From Lichenibacterium dinghuense (GTDB taxonomy: Bacteria; Pseudomonadota; Alphaproteobacteria; Rhizobiales; Beijerinckiaceae), in the NCBI RefSeq assembly GCF_021730615.1, contig NZ_JAJLMN010000001.1, positions 3,669,501 to 3,733,500 on the forward strand: 64,000 nt of DNA, in the 5' to 3' direction. Numbering within the stretch: the stretch's first letter is position 1; every line of letters starts with the position of its first letter. The position numbers were made by a program, and so were the translations under genes. Of the stretch, positions 8,208 through 17,825 are shown in pieces. Below the pieces are notes generated by a model, which worked only from the letters and a program-made list of their open reading frames with translations, searched no databases and was not told where the DNA came from.

Positions 8208-9734
8208 TCACCCCACCGGCCCGCGCAGCTCCGCCAGCGCGTGCATGGAATCGCGCAAAGCCGGGTAGAGGCCCGCGTAGACGGCGAAGAGCGCGTCGTA
8301 GCGCGCGCGCCGGGCCGGGTCGGGCGCGGCGCGCTCGACCAGGGTGATCCAGCTGTCGCGGTCCTCGCGCGCGACGAGCCCGACGCCGAGCGCCGCCATG
8401 CGGGCCGCGCCGAGCGCGGCTTCGACATTCTCCCGGATGGTCCAGACCGGGTAGCCGGTGACGTCGGCGATGATCTGCATCCAGAGGTCTGAGCGCGCGG
8501 CGCCGCCCACCACGACGAGCCGCGGCTCCAGCGCGGCCGAGCCCTTCGCGCCGGCCTCCATGTTGTGCCGCAGGGCCAGCGTCACGCCCTCCAGCACGGC
8601 GCGGTAGAGGTGCGCGCGGGTGTGGAACAGGTTGAGCCCCACGAAGGCGCCGGAGGCGCGCCCGTCCCACACGGGGGATCGCTCGCCCATGAGGTAGGGC
8701 AGGAAGGCCACACCGTCCGCGCCGGGCGCGACGGAGGCCGCGGCCTCCTCCAGGATCGCGTGCGGGTCGCGGCCGGTGGCGCGCCCTTCCGCGACCTCGG
8801 CCTGGCAGAACTGCTCGCGGTACCAGCTCACGGAGGCGCCCGCCGTGGCGGCGCCGCCGAAGACGTAGAGGTCCCGTCCCACCACGTACGGCATGGCGAT
8901 GAGGCCGTGGGCGGCGTCGGCGGTCGGCGCGACGTAGCCCCAGCACATGGACGTGCCGATCATCGCGACGTGGTGGCCGGGCTCGGTCACGCCGGCCGCG
9001 TAGGTGGCGACGGCCGCGTCGACGCCGCCGGCGATCACCGGCGTGCCTTCGGCTAAGCCGAGCCGCGCCGCCGCCTCGGCGGTGAGGCCGCCGACTGCGT
9101 CGGTGGGCGCGACGAGGCGCTCGGGCATCATGCGGGCCGGGATGCCGAGGAGGTCCAGCATCTCGCGCGACCACGCGCGGCGTTCGACGTCGTAGACGCC
9201 GCCGATGTTGCCGGCCGAGGAATGGTCGACCGCGACCTCGCCGGTGAGGCGGTGGATCACGTAGGCGTTGGGCGGCAGGAACAGCGCGGTGCGGTCCCAC
9301 ACGTCGGGCCGCTCGTCGCGCAGCCACAGCATCTTGGTGAAGCCGTGGTAGCTGTCGACGCCGTTGCCGGTGATGCGGCCGAGGCGCTCCAGGTCGACCT
9401 CGGCCTTGACCCGCGCGACCTGCGCCTCGGCGCGGCGGTCCATCCAGATCAGGCAGGGGTGGAGGGGGCGCATCCCGGCGTCGACCGGGATGCCGGAGCC
9501 GCCGTAGAGCGAGGAGATGCAGACCGCCTTGACGCCGCCTGCCGCAGCCGCGACCTCGGCCAGGCAGGCCTCGACGGCGCCGAGCCACATGTCGGCGTGC
9601 TGCTCGGCCCAGTTCGGGCGCGGCGTGTCGGGCGCGTAGGCGCGCGACGCCTGGGCCAGGATGGTGCCGTCCGCCGCCACGAGCACGGCCTTGGTGCTCT
9701 GCGTGCCGATGTCGACGCCGATGACGCTGTCCAT
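8208..9734 (-). CDS. FGGY-family carbohydrate kinase (xylulokinase/ribulokinase-like)
   Basis: 508-residue sugar kinase of the FGGY family, phosphorylating a pentulose with ATP. N-terminal actin-like fold begins VIGVDIGTQSTKAVLV (phosphate-1 motif), LIWMDRRAEAQ lies near 100, the second domain has GGVDAAVATYAAGV (catalytic Asp, about residue 247) and FGGAATAGASVSWY. Overall pattern is closest to xylulokinases (XylB), but the neighbouring dehydrogenase resembles ribitol dehydrogenase, so D-ribulose or D-xylulose are both possible substrates. The start MDSVIG (ATG at 9734) is chosen as it aligns with the family; the upstream extension is arginine-rich. Last gene of a minus-strand catabolic cluster. 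Confidence 0.85.
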   Translation of the reverse strand: MDSVIGVDIGTQSTKAVLVAADGTILAQASRAYAPDTPRPNWAEQHADMWLGAVEACLAEVAAAAGGVKAVCISSLYGGSGIPVDAGMRPLHPCLIWMDRRAEAQVARVKAEVDLERLGRITGNGVDSYHGFTKMLWLRDERPDVWDRTALFLPPNAYVIHRLTGEVAVDHSSAGNIGGVYDVERRAWSREMLDLLGIPARMMPERLVAPTDAVGGLTAEAAARLGLAEGTPVIAGGVDAAVATYAAGVTEPGHHVAMIGTSMCWGYVAPTADAAHGLIAMPYVVGRDLYVFGGAATAGASVSWYREQFCQAEVAEGRATGRDPHAILEEAAASVAPGADGVAFLPYLMGERSPVWDGRASGAFVGLNLFHTRAHLYRAVLEGVTLALRHNMEAGAKGSAALEPRLVVVGGAARSDLWMQIIADVTGYPVWTIRENVEAALGAARMAALGVGLVAREDRDSWITLVERAAPDPARRARYDALFAVYAGLYPALRDSMHALAELRGPVG

Positions 9735-9840
9735 GACGGGCCTCTGATCGAAGATGGTTTCCGGAGGCCGAGGCCTTCGGCGGGGCGTGGGGCGGAGCCC
9801 CGACGATGGATCGATGAGCGTCGAGCTCGACCCTTCGCCG

Positions 9841-9871
9841 CTGTCATCCCGGGTCAAGCCCGGGATGACAG
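9841..9871. repeat. Perfect 13-base intergenic palindrome
   Basis: Arms CTGTCATCCCGGG (9841-9853) and its exact complement (9859-9871) separated by TCAAG. It sits between the SDR and kinase genes of the pentitol cluster, where the transcript would form a stable stem-loop. Same family as 8082-8102; such dispersed palindromes are widespread in alphaproteobacterial intergenic DNA. Confidence 0.75.
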
Positions 9872-9900
9872 CGAAGAAGGGTGTGGCAGGACGCGGAAGG

Positions 9901-10629
9901 TCAGAGGTCCACGGTTTGCGGCAGGATCACGAGGTCGCGCACCACGACGCCCTTGGGGCGCGTCAGCATGAACATCACCGCCTCGGCGACCTCGACGGGT
10001 TGGATCAGGCCGCCGTTGGCGAGCGCGTCCTCGAGCTTGGCCTTGGGCCAGTCGTCGAGCAGGGCGGTGACGACCGGCCCCGGCAGCACCGCGCCGACGC
10101 GGATGCCGTGCTTCATGACCTGCCGCCGGAGCGTGTGCACGAAGGCCTGCACGGCGTGTTTCGACGCCGTGTAGACGGGCTCGACCACCACGGGCACGAC
10201 GCCCGCCACCGAGCTCGTCACCACGATGTCACCGGAGCCGCGCTCCACCATGTGGGGCAGCACCGCGTGGATGCAGCGGAACACGGAGTTGATGTTGAGG
10301 TTCAGCATGCGGTCCCAGGCGTCCGGGTCGCCGCCGTGCACGTCGCCGCCGACGTAGGAGCCCGCGTTGGCGTGGAACACGTCGAGCCGCCCGGCCTTGG
10401 CCAGGATCTCCGGCACCATGCCGGCGACGCTCCCCCTGTCGAGCAGGTCGACCACCACCGGGAAGGCGCCCTCGCCGAGCTCGGCGCAGAGCGACTGCAG
10501 CTTGTCCCCGGCGCGGTCCACCAGGGCCACGCGGGCGCCGGCCTTCAGCATGGCCTTCGCGCATTCGAGCCCGATGCCCGAGGCCGCGCCGGTGACGGCC
10601 GCGACCTTGCCCGTCAGATCCTGAGCCAT
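9901..10629 (-). CDS. SDR-family dehydrogenase, ribitol 2-dehydrogenase-like
   Basis: 242-residue short-chain dehydrogenase/reductase. The nucleotide-binding motif is TGAASGIG (about residues 13-20) with Asp in ALVDRAG (about 38), indicating NAD rather than NADP; HANAG (about 86) replaces the usual NNAG; catalytic Ser/Tyr/Lys are in VTSSVAG and PVYTASKHA. The run of [18 protein letters not shown] and [18 protein letters not shown] is, from memory, the pattern of alphaproteobacterial ribitol 2-dehydrogenases, which make D-ribulose from ribitol. Start ATG at 10629 has GGAGGA upstream. With the FGGY kinase it would form a polyol-to-pentulose-phosphate route. Confidence 0.82.
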   Translation of the reverse strand: MAQDLTGKVAAVTGAASGIGLECAKAMLKAGARVALVDRAGDKLQSLCAELGEGAFPVVVDLLDRGSVAGMVPEILAKAGRLDVFHANAGSYVGGDVHGGDPDAWDRMLNLNINSVFRCIHAVLPHMVERGSGDIVVTSSVAGVVPVVVEPVYTASKHAVQAFVHTLRRQVMKHGIRVGAVLPGPVVTALLDDWPKAKLEDALANGGLIQPVEVAEAVMFMLTRPKGVVVRDLVILPQTVDL

Positions 10630-10801
10630 GATTGTCCTCCTTGAACTCTGTCGATCGAGGGCGAAACGCTTCCGCTCATCCCCGCGGATGCGGTGATTCA
10701 GCACGAGGGAGCCGGCCGCAGGCCGTCGAACTCTGCTCGCGGTCCGCCCCGGCACACCGGGGCAGGATGGGGTCGGCCTTCGGCCGATCGCTTCGCGCTG
10801 G

Positions 10802-10821
10802 ATCCCCGCCTGCGCGGGGAT
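10802..10821. repeat. Intergenic palindrome ATCCCCGC-N4-GCGGGGAT
   Basis: Perfect 8-base arms and CTGC loop followed by GAGCGG. A near copy with extended arms occurs at 24783-24814, and a partial copy (CATCCCCGC...) at about 55156. Both full copies lie at the end of an ABC-permease gene or just past it. Probably a dispersed intergenic repeat whose RNA would form a stem-loop. Confidence 0.6.
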
Positions 10822-10843
10822 GAGCGGAGAGGCATCATCGGGC

Positions 10844-12087
10844 TCAGGCGCGGCCGTGGGATACGCGCGAGCGGCGCGCGAGGGAGTCGACGATGACCGC
10901 GATGGCGAGGACGCCGCCGGTGATCATGTAGCGGAGCGACGAACTCAGATCGAGGAGCGTCAGCCCGCTGGCGATGGACTGGATCACGATGATGCCGAGC
11001 AGGGCCGAATAGGCCGAGCCGCGCCCGCCGAACAGGCTGGTGCCGCCGATCACCGCCGCCGCGATGGCGTCGAGGTTGACGTCGCCGGTGCCGGCCTGCT
11101 GGCTCGCCGAGGCGAGCCGCGCCGCCGACAGCACGCCGCCGAGCGCCGCCAGCGTCGAGCACAGCATGAAGGCGCCGCGGTAGATGCCGCGCACGTCGAT
11201 GCCGGCGCGCCGCGCGGCCTCGCGGTTGCCGCCCACCGCCGTCATCGAGCGGCCCCACTGGGTCCGCTTCAGCGCGTAGTCGAGCAGCACCACCAGGGCC
11301 GCGAAGAAGCCGAAGATCCACGGCACGCCGCGGTCGGTGTTGAGGTAGGCTGCGACGGCGAGCAGCGCGACCGTGAGCACGGCGGCCCGCACCGCGATGC
11401 CGAGCAGCGCGGGCGGCGTCAGCCCCGCGGCGCGGCGCCGCGCCGCCGTGCGGTAGCCGGAGAAGAAGAGGGCGCCGCCCGCCAGCAGCACGAAGAGGTA
11501 GGACAGGAGCCGCGGCATGACCCAGGTCTGGCCGAGGCCGACCAGGGGGGAGTCGAAGGGCAGGTTGATCGAGCCCGTCGAGCCCAGCACGTAGAGCTGG
11601 AGGCCCAGCACGGCGAGCAGGCCCGACAGCGTCGACACGAAGCTCGGCATGCCGAGGCGGTTGAACAGCACGGCGTAGATGGCGCCGACCGCGGCGCCGC
11701 ACAGCATCGCGAGCAGGATGGCGCCGGGCGCCCACCAGCCGCCGTTGACCCACAGCACGCCGAGCAGCGCGGACGCGAAGCCCGACACGGAGCCGACCGA
11801 CAGGTCGATCTCGCCGACCATCAGGATGCACACGATGCCGAGCGAGATGATGCCGACCGTGGAGCAGTCGAACAGCAGGTTGACGAGGTTGTTGGCCCCG
11901 AGGAACACGGGGTTCAGCACCTGGAACACCGTCCAGATCACGGCGAGGCCCACCACCACGGGCAGGGAGCCGAGGTCGCCCGAGCGGACCCGGTCGACGA
12001 AGCCGCGGACCGCGCCGCCGAGCCCCTCGTCGTGGCGGACGCGCGCGTCGGCGCGGTCGAGCGCGGGCGCGCCCTTGGTGTCCGTGC

Positions 12088-12091
<4 letters not shown>
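10844..12091 (-). CDS. CUT2-family sugar ABC transporter permease (XylH-like)
   Basis: 415-residue inner-membrane permease with about ten hydrophobic segments. The family signature of RbsC/XylH permeases is present: [21 protein letters not shown] (about 105), [11 protein letters not shown], and the EAA-like region [18 protein letters not shown] (about 290-307), then [14 protein letters not shown]. Length over 400 with a large middle loop is XylH-like, not the 320 residues of RbsC. Start overlaps the ATPase stop by four bases, so the two are coupled. Works with the ATPase at 12088 and the binding protein at 12985. Confidence 0.93.
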
Positions 12092-12912
<821 letters not shown>

Positions 12913-12934
12913 GACAGGGGACCTTTCCGGATAT

Positions 12935-12970
12935 GGCGCCCCTTCTCCCCTCGCGGGAGAAGGGTGCGCC
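12935..12970 (-). promoter_or_regulatory. Intercistronic stem-loop between binding protein and ATPase genes
   Basis: CCCTTCTCCC (12940-12949) pairs with GGGAGAAGGG (12955-12964), and flanking GGCGC (12935-12939) pairs with GCGCC (12966-12970) with a one-base bulge, giving a 15-pair stem with a 5-base loop. In many binding-protein-dependent operons such a structure after the binding-protein gene protects the upstream message and reduces readthrough, giving excess binding protein; that role here is inferred. Confidence 0.6.
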
Positions 12971-12984
12971 CGCCGCGCGTCGCC

Positions 12985-14067
12985 TTACGGCGTGATGCCG
13001 AGCTTCTTGCAGCCCTCGACGTAGCGGCCGGTGCAGAGCACGGAGGCGGGCTCGATCGGCTTGCCGTCGATCATCTTGTCGACGATCTCGGCCTTGAGGT
13101 TCTCCGCCGTGATCAGCGTCGGCACGAAGAGCTTGGAGGGCGTCCCGAACAGGGTCTGGTCGGCCTTGGGCGCCTCGCCCTGCAGCAGGGCCGCGACGAC
13201 GTCGGCGGCCGCGGCGGCGACGATCTCGCTGGGCTTCGAGATCGTGTTGTACTGGTCGCCCGCGATGATGAGCTGCAGGCCCGCGATGGTGGCGTCGTTG
13301 CCCGTCACCGGCGGCACGGGGTCGACGCCCGCGGCCTTGAAGGCCGCGATGGCGCCGCCCGCCGTGCCGTCGTTGGCCGCGACCACGCCGACGATCTTCT
13401 TCTGGAAGCGCGAGATCTGCCCGGCGACCCACTGCTGCGCCTTGGCGGGGGCCCATTCGGGCGTGTCGTATTCGGCGAGCGTGGCGTAGCTGCCCGTGCC
13501 GATGCCGGCGTGCATGCCCTTCTTGATGAGGCCGGCCGCGGCGTCGGTGGGCGAGCCGTTGACCTCCAGGAGGCCGTCGTCCGCCGTCGCGACCTTCATG
13601 GCCTTGAGGTGCTCGACCAGCGAGGTGGCGATGGACTTGCCGATCGCCTCGTTGTCGAAGGACACGTAGAAGTCGGCCGGCGTCGAGGGGATCGGCCGGT
13701 CGTAGGCGATGACCTTGATGCCCCGGCTCTGCGCCTGCTTGACCAGCGACGCCGCCGAGGTGGAATCCACGGGGTCGAGCACGATGGCCTTGGCGCCCTG
13801 GCTGACCACGGAGTTGAACTGCTGCTGCTGGCGCGAGGCGTCGCCGTCGGCGTTCTGGTAGAGCACCTTGCAGGAGGGGCAGAGCTTCTTCATCTCGGCC
13901 ACGAAGCCCGGATGGTCGTGCTCCTCGTAGCGGGTCGAGCTCTGGTCCGGCATCAGGAAGGCCACGGTGGCGTCGGCGAGGGGTGCCGCGGAAGCCGTGC
14001 CGGCGCCGCACAGGAGCAGCGCGGCGGCCGTGGAGGCGAGCAGGCGCGCGGGGGAGATCGACTTCAT
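12985..14067 (-). CDS. Sugar ABC transporter periplasmic binding protein (XylF-like)
   Basis: 360 residues; a Sec signal peptide ending at about ASAA (residue 28) directs it to the periplasm. The mature part is a periplasmic-binding-protein class I (Peripla_BP_4) fold: VAFLMPDQSSTRYEEHDHPGF opening, GAKAIVLDPVDSTSAASLV, VIAYDRPI (about 125) and GVVAANDGTAGGAIAA, all typical of XylF/ChvE-like pentose and hexose binders. A cysteine pair occurs near LCPSC and again at LCTGRYVEGC. It is the first transporter gene of the minus-strand module, so expression level would be set from the promoter between it and araC-type gene or upstream. Confidence 0.92.
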   Translation of the reverse strand: MKSISPARLLASTAAALLLCGAGTASAAPLADATVAFLMPDQSSTRYEEHDHPGFVAEMKKLCPSCKVLYQNADGDASRQQQQFNSVVSQGAKAIVLDPVDSTSAASLVKQAQSRGIKVIAYDRPIPSTPADFYVSFDNEAIGKSIATSLVEHLKAMKVATADDGLLEVNGSPTDAAAGLIKKGMHAGIGTGSYATLAEYDTPEWAPAKAQQWVAGQISRFQKKIVGVVAANDGTAGGAIAAFKAAGVDPVPPVTGNDATIAGLQLIIAGDQYNTISKPSEIVAAAAADVVAALLQGEAPKADQTLFGTPSKLFVPTLITAENLKAEIVDKMIDGKPIEPASVLCTGRYVEGCKKLGITP

Positions 14068-14161
14068 CGGCGTTTCCTTCTCCGGACTGGCGCCGGATGC
14101 TTGTCGCGTTCGGGATGATCGACGGCGGCGCGCGAACGCGGAACCGCGCCGCCGAAACGGT

Positions 14162-15043
14162 TCAGGCCGCCGAGGCGAGGCGGGCGCCGTCGCGGCGCAG
14201 GGCGCGGAACTTCGAGGGCGGCATGCCCTTCACGGCCAGGAACTGACGGTTGAAGTTCGACACGTTGTTGAAGCCGACCTCGTAGCAGATCTCGGCCACG
14301 GTCAGCTCCGGCTGGCCGAGGTGCTGGCAGGCCAGCTCGATGCGCAGCGAGTTGACGTATTGGACGAAGGTCAGGCCGGTGCGCTTGCGGAACGAGCGCG
14401 AGAAGGCGCTGACGCTCTGGCGCGCGAGCGCCGCGAGGTCGGTCTCGTTGAGGTCGCCGGTGAGGTTGCGGTCGATGTGCCGGAGCACGAGGTTCATGGT
14501 GCTCGACAGGTAGGCCGAGGGATCCGGCCGGAAGCCGATGGAGGCGAGCGGCACGCGCTCCTCGGCGTGGCCCACGAGATCGAGGATCTCGACCAGGAGC
14601 CCGACGCGGCGCGCGCCTTCGGCGTCGAGCAGCGCGCGCATCAGGGGCCCGACCCGCTCGCTCAGCGCGGGCGCGAAGCGCAGGCCGCGGTGGGACTCGG
14701 CCAGCACCGGCTCCAGGAAGCGCAGCTCGGGAAAGGTCGCCAGGACGCCGGCCGCGAAGGCGGCGGTGAACTGCAGCACGAGGCAGCGCTCCTCGACGGC
14801 CTCGCCGGGCGGGACGTCGCTGATCCAGTTGTGCGGCAGGTTGGGGCCGGCGAGGACGAGGTCGCCCGGCGTGAAGGGCCCGATGTGGTCGCCGACGTAG
14901 CGGTTGCCCGCCGTCGCGGTGACGAGGTGCAGCTCGTATTCGGGATGGAAGTGCCATCGCACCGTCCGGTACGGGTAGCCGTGCGACCAGATCTTGAACG
15001 ACTGGTCGTCGCGCACCTGCACCAGTTCGAGATCAGGCTGCAT
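14162..15043 (-). CDS. AraC-family transcriptional regulator
   Basis: 293 residues. The N-terminal cupin-type sensing domain contains RWHFHPEYELHLV and FTPGDLVLAGPNLPHNW (about 30-75); the C-terminal AraC DNA-binding domain has two helix-turn-helix units, LAALARQSVSAFSRSFRKRTG (about 203) and VAEICYEVGFNNVSNFNRQF (about 248). It lies 94 bases upstream of the pentitol ABC binding-protein gene in the same direction, the usual place for a local activator, so it probably switches on the transporter and catabolic genes in response to the transported polyol. Ligand is not determinable from sequence. Confidence 0.92.
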   Translation of the reverse strand: MQPDLELVQVRDDQSFKIWSHGYPYRTVRWHFHPEYELHLVTATAGNRYVGDHIGPFTPGDLVLAGPNLPHNWISDVPPGEAVEERCLVLQFTAAFAAGVLATFPELRFLEPVLAESHRGLRFAPALSERVGPLMRALLDAEGARRVGLLVEILDLVGHAEERVPLASIGFRPDPSAYLSSTMNLVLRHIDRNLTGDLNETDLAALARQSVSAFSRSFRKRTGLTFVQYVNSLRIELACQHLGQPELTVAEICYEVGFNNVSNFNRQFLAVKGMPPSKFRALRRDGARLASAA

Positions 15044-15353
15044 GGACCCGGCCCTCCCCGCACGTTCCCCCGTCGGCGCCCGGCGCCGCGCCCGGACGCT
15101 TGTGTCCGTCGTCGGAGCGATCCGACGCGCGGCCCTCGAAGGGGCCGATCCGAGCGAGTGCTATGCTAGGCTGGCAAAATTTCGCGCTCTACACGCTTTG
15201 CAGCGCATCATCGATACTAATTTGACGGAGGGTCAGAAGCGCGAGGCCGGCGATGCGGCTGCCGCTAGTCGGTGCAGCGCACGAGGCCGACCGGACTGCA
15301 TTCGGGCGTCGTGCGACGGCGTGCGATCGGCGGGGCTCGGCGTTTTGGTCCGC
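15044..15353. other. Intergenic region upstream of the AraC-type gene
   Basis: About 310 bases with no supported gene. It lies upstream of the minus-strand AraC-type gene and downstream of the short porin-like gene. The part from 15160 to 15235 is less GC-rich and contains short palindromes such as CGCTTTGCAGCG (about 15198-15209), a reasonable place for the regulator's own promoter and operator. No clean -35/-10 pair was found. Confidence 0.35.
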
Positions 15354-15674
15354 TCACCACCGCCCGTCGCCGCGCGTGGCGACGCCGAGGTAGGCCCTGA
15401 GCGGCCCGTAGGCGGTGGGAACGCGCGCGTCGAGGTCGGCCCGCGCCCCCGCCCGCAGCGCCGCGGCGGAGCGCCGTCCCCCGTCCGGGGCCGCGGGCGC
15501 GATCGGCGCGGAGGTGCGCCGGCCCGCAGCGGCCTCGGCCCGGACGGCGCCGCCGAGCCGGACGCAGGCCGCGGTGCCGGGCAGGGCCAGCTCGCCCGCG
15601 CCGCAGGCCGAGGCCGCCTCCGCCGAGGCCAGCAGCGCGAGCGCCGCCAGCGCGTTCCAGATCCTCGCCCCCAT
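15354..15674 (-). CDS. Short exported protein resembling the N-terminus of porin_2-family porins
   Basis: 106 residues. A signal peptide (MGARIWNALAALALLASAEA, cleaved about residue 21) is followed by ACGAGELALPGTAACVRLGG, which matches the opening of Rhizobiales porins (C-x-x-YG-x-GF-x-IPGTDTC-x-x-VGG), and later RAGARADLDARVPTAYGPL resembles the first long strand pair (ARxxLDxRTxTxYGTLR). The rest of the 350-450 residue porin is missing, so this is either a porin remnant or a small derived exported protein; related short proteins seem to exist in Methylobacterium-like genomes. GGGGAG lies 9 bases before ATG 15674. Function unknown. Confidence 0.6.
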   Translation of the reverse strand: MGARIWNALAALALLASAEAASACGAGELALPGTAACVRLGGAVRAEAAAGRRTSAPIAPAAPDGGRRSAAALRAGARADLDARVPTAYGPLRAYLGVATRGDGRW

Positions 15675-15746
15675 CCGCCGTCTCCCCGCCGGGCCGCGAT
15701 GCCCCGCTCCTATCGCGCCCGGCCCCGCCATGCCACAACGGAGCGC

Positions 15747-16499
15747 ATGCCGATCGATGTCGTCGACCTTCGCACCTTCTACGCGGCGCCGCTCGGCCAC
15801 GTCGCCCAGCGGTCGATCTCGCGCATCGTGCGCGGCTGGTGGCACGACACCCACGGCCTCGCGGTGGCGGGGCTCGGCTACGCCACGCCCTACCTCGACC
15901 CGTTCCGCGAGGAGGCCATGCGGGTGGTCGGCCTCATGCCGGCCGAGCAGGGCATCGTGCACTGGCCGCCGGGCGGCACCTCCTCGACCGCCATGGTGGA
16001 GGGCGGCCAGCTGCCGCTGCCCGATGGCTCGGTCGACCGCGTCCTGCTGGTCCACATGCTGGAGCCGACCGAGCACCCGCGCGAGGTGCTGAGCGAGGTG
16101 TGGCGCGTGCTGACGCCGGGCGGGCGCATGATCGCGGTCGCCTGCAACCGGCGGGGCATGTGGGCGCGGGTCGACACCACGCCCTTCGGCTACGGCCAGC
16201 CCTTCTCCAAGCGGCAGCTGGCGGCGCTGCTGCGCGAGTCGCTGTTCTCGCCCGAGCGCTTCGGCGAGGCGCTCTACGTGCCGCCCTTCGAGCGCCGCTC
16301 GTTCCTGAAGCTCGCGCCCTTCTTCGAGCGGACCGGCAAGCGCATGGCGCTGCCGGGCGCCGGCGTGCACCTCGTCGAGGCCACGAAGCAGCTCTACCGG
16401 CCGGTGATGCTGCGCGCCCGCGCGCCCGTGCGCCGCGCCGTGCCGCGCTTCGAGCCCGCCCGCGCCTGGTCGCGGCTCGGCCACGGCGACGCGCCGTAG
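15747..16499 (+). CDS. Class I SAM-dependent methyltransferase domain protein
   Basis: 250 residues. The recognisable part is the methyltransferase_11-like core: VVGLMPAEQGIVHWP, LPLPDGSVDRVLLVHMLEPTEHPREVLSEVWRVLTPGGRMIAV where LPLPDGSVDRVLLVHMLE is motif post-I/II and LTPGGRMI is motif III. The usual glycine-rich GxGxG SAM loop at the N-terminus is weak (GLGYATPYLDPF), a known feature of the alphaproteobacterial family that is often annotated only as methyltransferase domain-containing. Substrate unknown. Monocistronic, 95 bases before topoisomerase IB. Confidence 0.78.
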   Translation: MPIDVVDLRTFYAAPLGHVAQRSISRIVRGWWHDTHGLAVAGLGYATPYLDPFREEAMRVVGLMPAEQGIVHWPPGGTSSTAMVEGGQLPLPDGSVDRVLLVHMLEPTEHPREVLSEVWRVLTPGGRMIAVACNRRGMWARVDTTPFGYGQPFSKRQLAALLRESLFSPERFGEALYVPPFERRSFLKLAPFFERTGKRMALPGAGVHLVEATKQLYRPVMLRARAPVRRAVPRFEPARAWSRLGHGDAP

Positions 16500-16594
16500 G
16501 GGCTTCGATTCACCAGGACTCCGCCCTGCGTCACCGCGGGCGGGAACGGCCCGCCGCGCCCGGCATTTTCCCCCGCCGGGAGTTGTGCGCCGCC

Positions 16595-17791
16595 ATGCTG
16601 AAAAGAGTCGAAGCCGCCGAGGATCAGGACGCCCCCACGGTCGTCGACCCCGAGGACGCGGCCGAGAGCGCCGGGCTCGTCTACGTCCACGACGACCGCG
16701 AGCCGGGCATCACCCGCCGCAGGAGCGGCGCGGGCTGGTCCTTCCGCGCGCCGGACGGCCGGGCGATCAAGGACCGCGCCACGATCGAGCGGATCAACAA
16801 GCTCGCCATCCCGCCGGCCTACACCGACGTGTGGATCTGCCCGAGCGACAAAGGCCACATCCAGGCGACGGGCCGCGACGACAAGGGCCGCAAGCAGTAC
16901 CGCTACCACGCGGCCTTCCGCGAGGTGCGCGACAGCGCCAAATACGAGCACGTCACGGTCTTCGCGGCGGCGCTGCCGCAGATCCGCGCCACCGTGAAGA
17001 GGCACATGGCACAGCACGGCCTGCCGCGGCAGAAGGTGCTGGCCACCGTGGTCTACCTCCTGGAGACGACGCTGATCCGCGTCGGCAACGAGGGCTACGC
17101 CAAGCACAACCAGTCCTACGGCCTGACGACGCTCGAGGACCGGCACGTCGACGCCCACGGGGCCGACCTGCGCTTCGAGTTCAAGGGCAAGAGCAACAAG
17201 ATGTGGAAGCTCAAGGTCCACGACAAGCGCGTCGCGAAGATCGTCAAGGCCTGCCACGACCTGCCGGGCCAGCACCTGTTCCAGTACGTCGACCGCGACG
17301 GGCACACCCACGCGGTGTCGTCGCACGACGTGAACGAGTACCTGCGGGAGGTCACCGGCCGCGACGTGTCGGCCAAGGACTTCCGCACCTGGGCCGGCAC
17401 GGTGCTGGCCGCGCTGGCGCTGCACGAGTTCGGCACCATCGACACCGAGGCCAAGGCCAAGAAGAACGTGCGCGCCGCCATCGAGCGCGTGTCGGCGCGG
17501 CTCGGCAACACGCCCACCATCTGCCGCAAGTGCTACGTCCACCCCGCGGTCGTGAACTCCTACATGGCGGGCGACCTCCTGCTGGAGATCAAGGAGGAGG
17601 TCGACGCCGAGCTGCGCGACGAGCTCCCCAGGCTCAAGCCCGAGGAGGTCGCCGTGCTGACGCTGCTGGAGCGCCGCATCGCCCACGACCTCGCGGAGAA
17701 GGCGGAGCTGAAAGCCGGGAAGGCGGGGGCCAAGAAGGCCGCCAAGCCGAGGAAGCCCGGGACGTCGGCCAGGCGCGCCGAGGCGGCCTGA
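16595..17791 (+). CDS. DNA topoisomerase IB (poxvirus-type)
   Basis: 398-residue type IB topoisomerase that relaxes supercoils by a 3'-phosphotyrosine intermediate without ATP. N-terminal DNA-clamp domain (ITRRRSGAGWSFRAPDGRAI, about 39-58; IPPAYTDVWICP, about 71-82) and catalytic domain: RVGNEGYAKHNQSYGLTTL (about 154-172), FEFKGKSNKMWKL, DFRTWAGTVLAALAL (about 263) and the tyrosine in HPAVVNSYM (about 321). A lysine/alanine-rich tail closes the protein. Bacterial homologues are common in Hyphomicrobiales. Its stop faces the hydrolase gene across a convergent terminator hairpin. Confidence 0.94.
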   Translation: MLKRVEAAEDQDAPTVVDPEDAAESAGLVYVHDDREPGITRRRSGAGWSFRAPDGRAIKDRATIERINKLAIPPAYTDVWICPSDKGHIQATGRDDKGRKQYRYHAAFREVRDSAKYEHVTVFAAALPQIRATVKRHMAQHGLPRQKVLATVVYLLETTLIRVGNEGYAKHNQSYGLTTLEDRHVDAHGADLRFEFKGKSNKMWKLKVHDKRVAKIVKACHDLPGQHLFQYVDRDGHTHAVSSHDVNEYLREVTGRDVSAKDFRTWAGTVLAALALHEFGTIDTEAKAKKNVRAAIERVSARLGNTPTICRKCYVHPAVVNSYMAGDLLLEIKEEVDAELRDELPRLKPEEVAVLTLLERRIAHDLAEKAELKAGKAGAKKAAKPRKPGTSARRAEAA

Positions 17792-17803
17792 CCGCGGAGC
17801 GGG

Positions 17804-17825
17804 CCTCGGGGCTCACACCCCGAGG
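17804..17825. terminator. Bidirectional terminator-like hairpin between convergent genes
   Basis: CCTCGGGG (17804-17811), CTCACA loop, CCCCGAGG (17818-17825): perfect 8-base stem lying 13 bases after the topoisomerase stop and overlapping the stop codon of the minus-strand hydrolase. There is no T-tract, so it is only probable. Confidence 0.5.

Noticed and set aside
15160-15260. Possible tRNA or small RNA in the AT-richer gap upstream of the AraC-type gene
   Set aside because: No consistent cloverleaf arms or TTCGA loop in the right spacing; only short palindromes.
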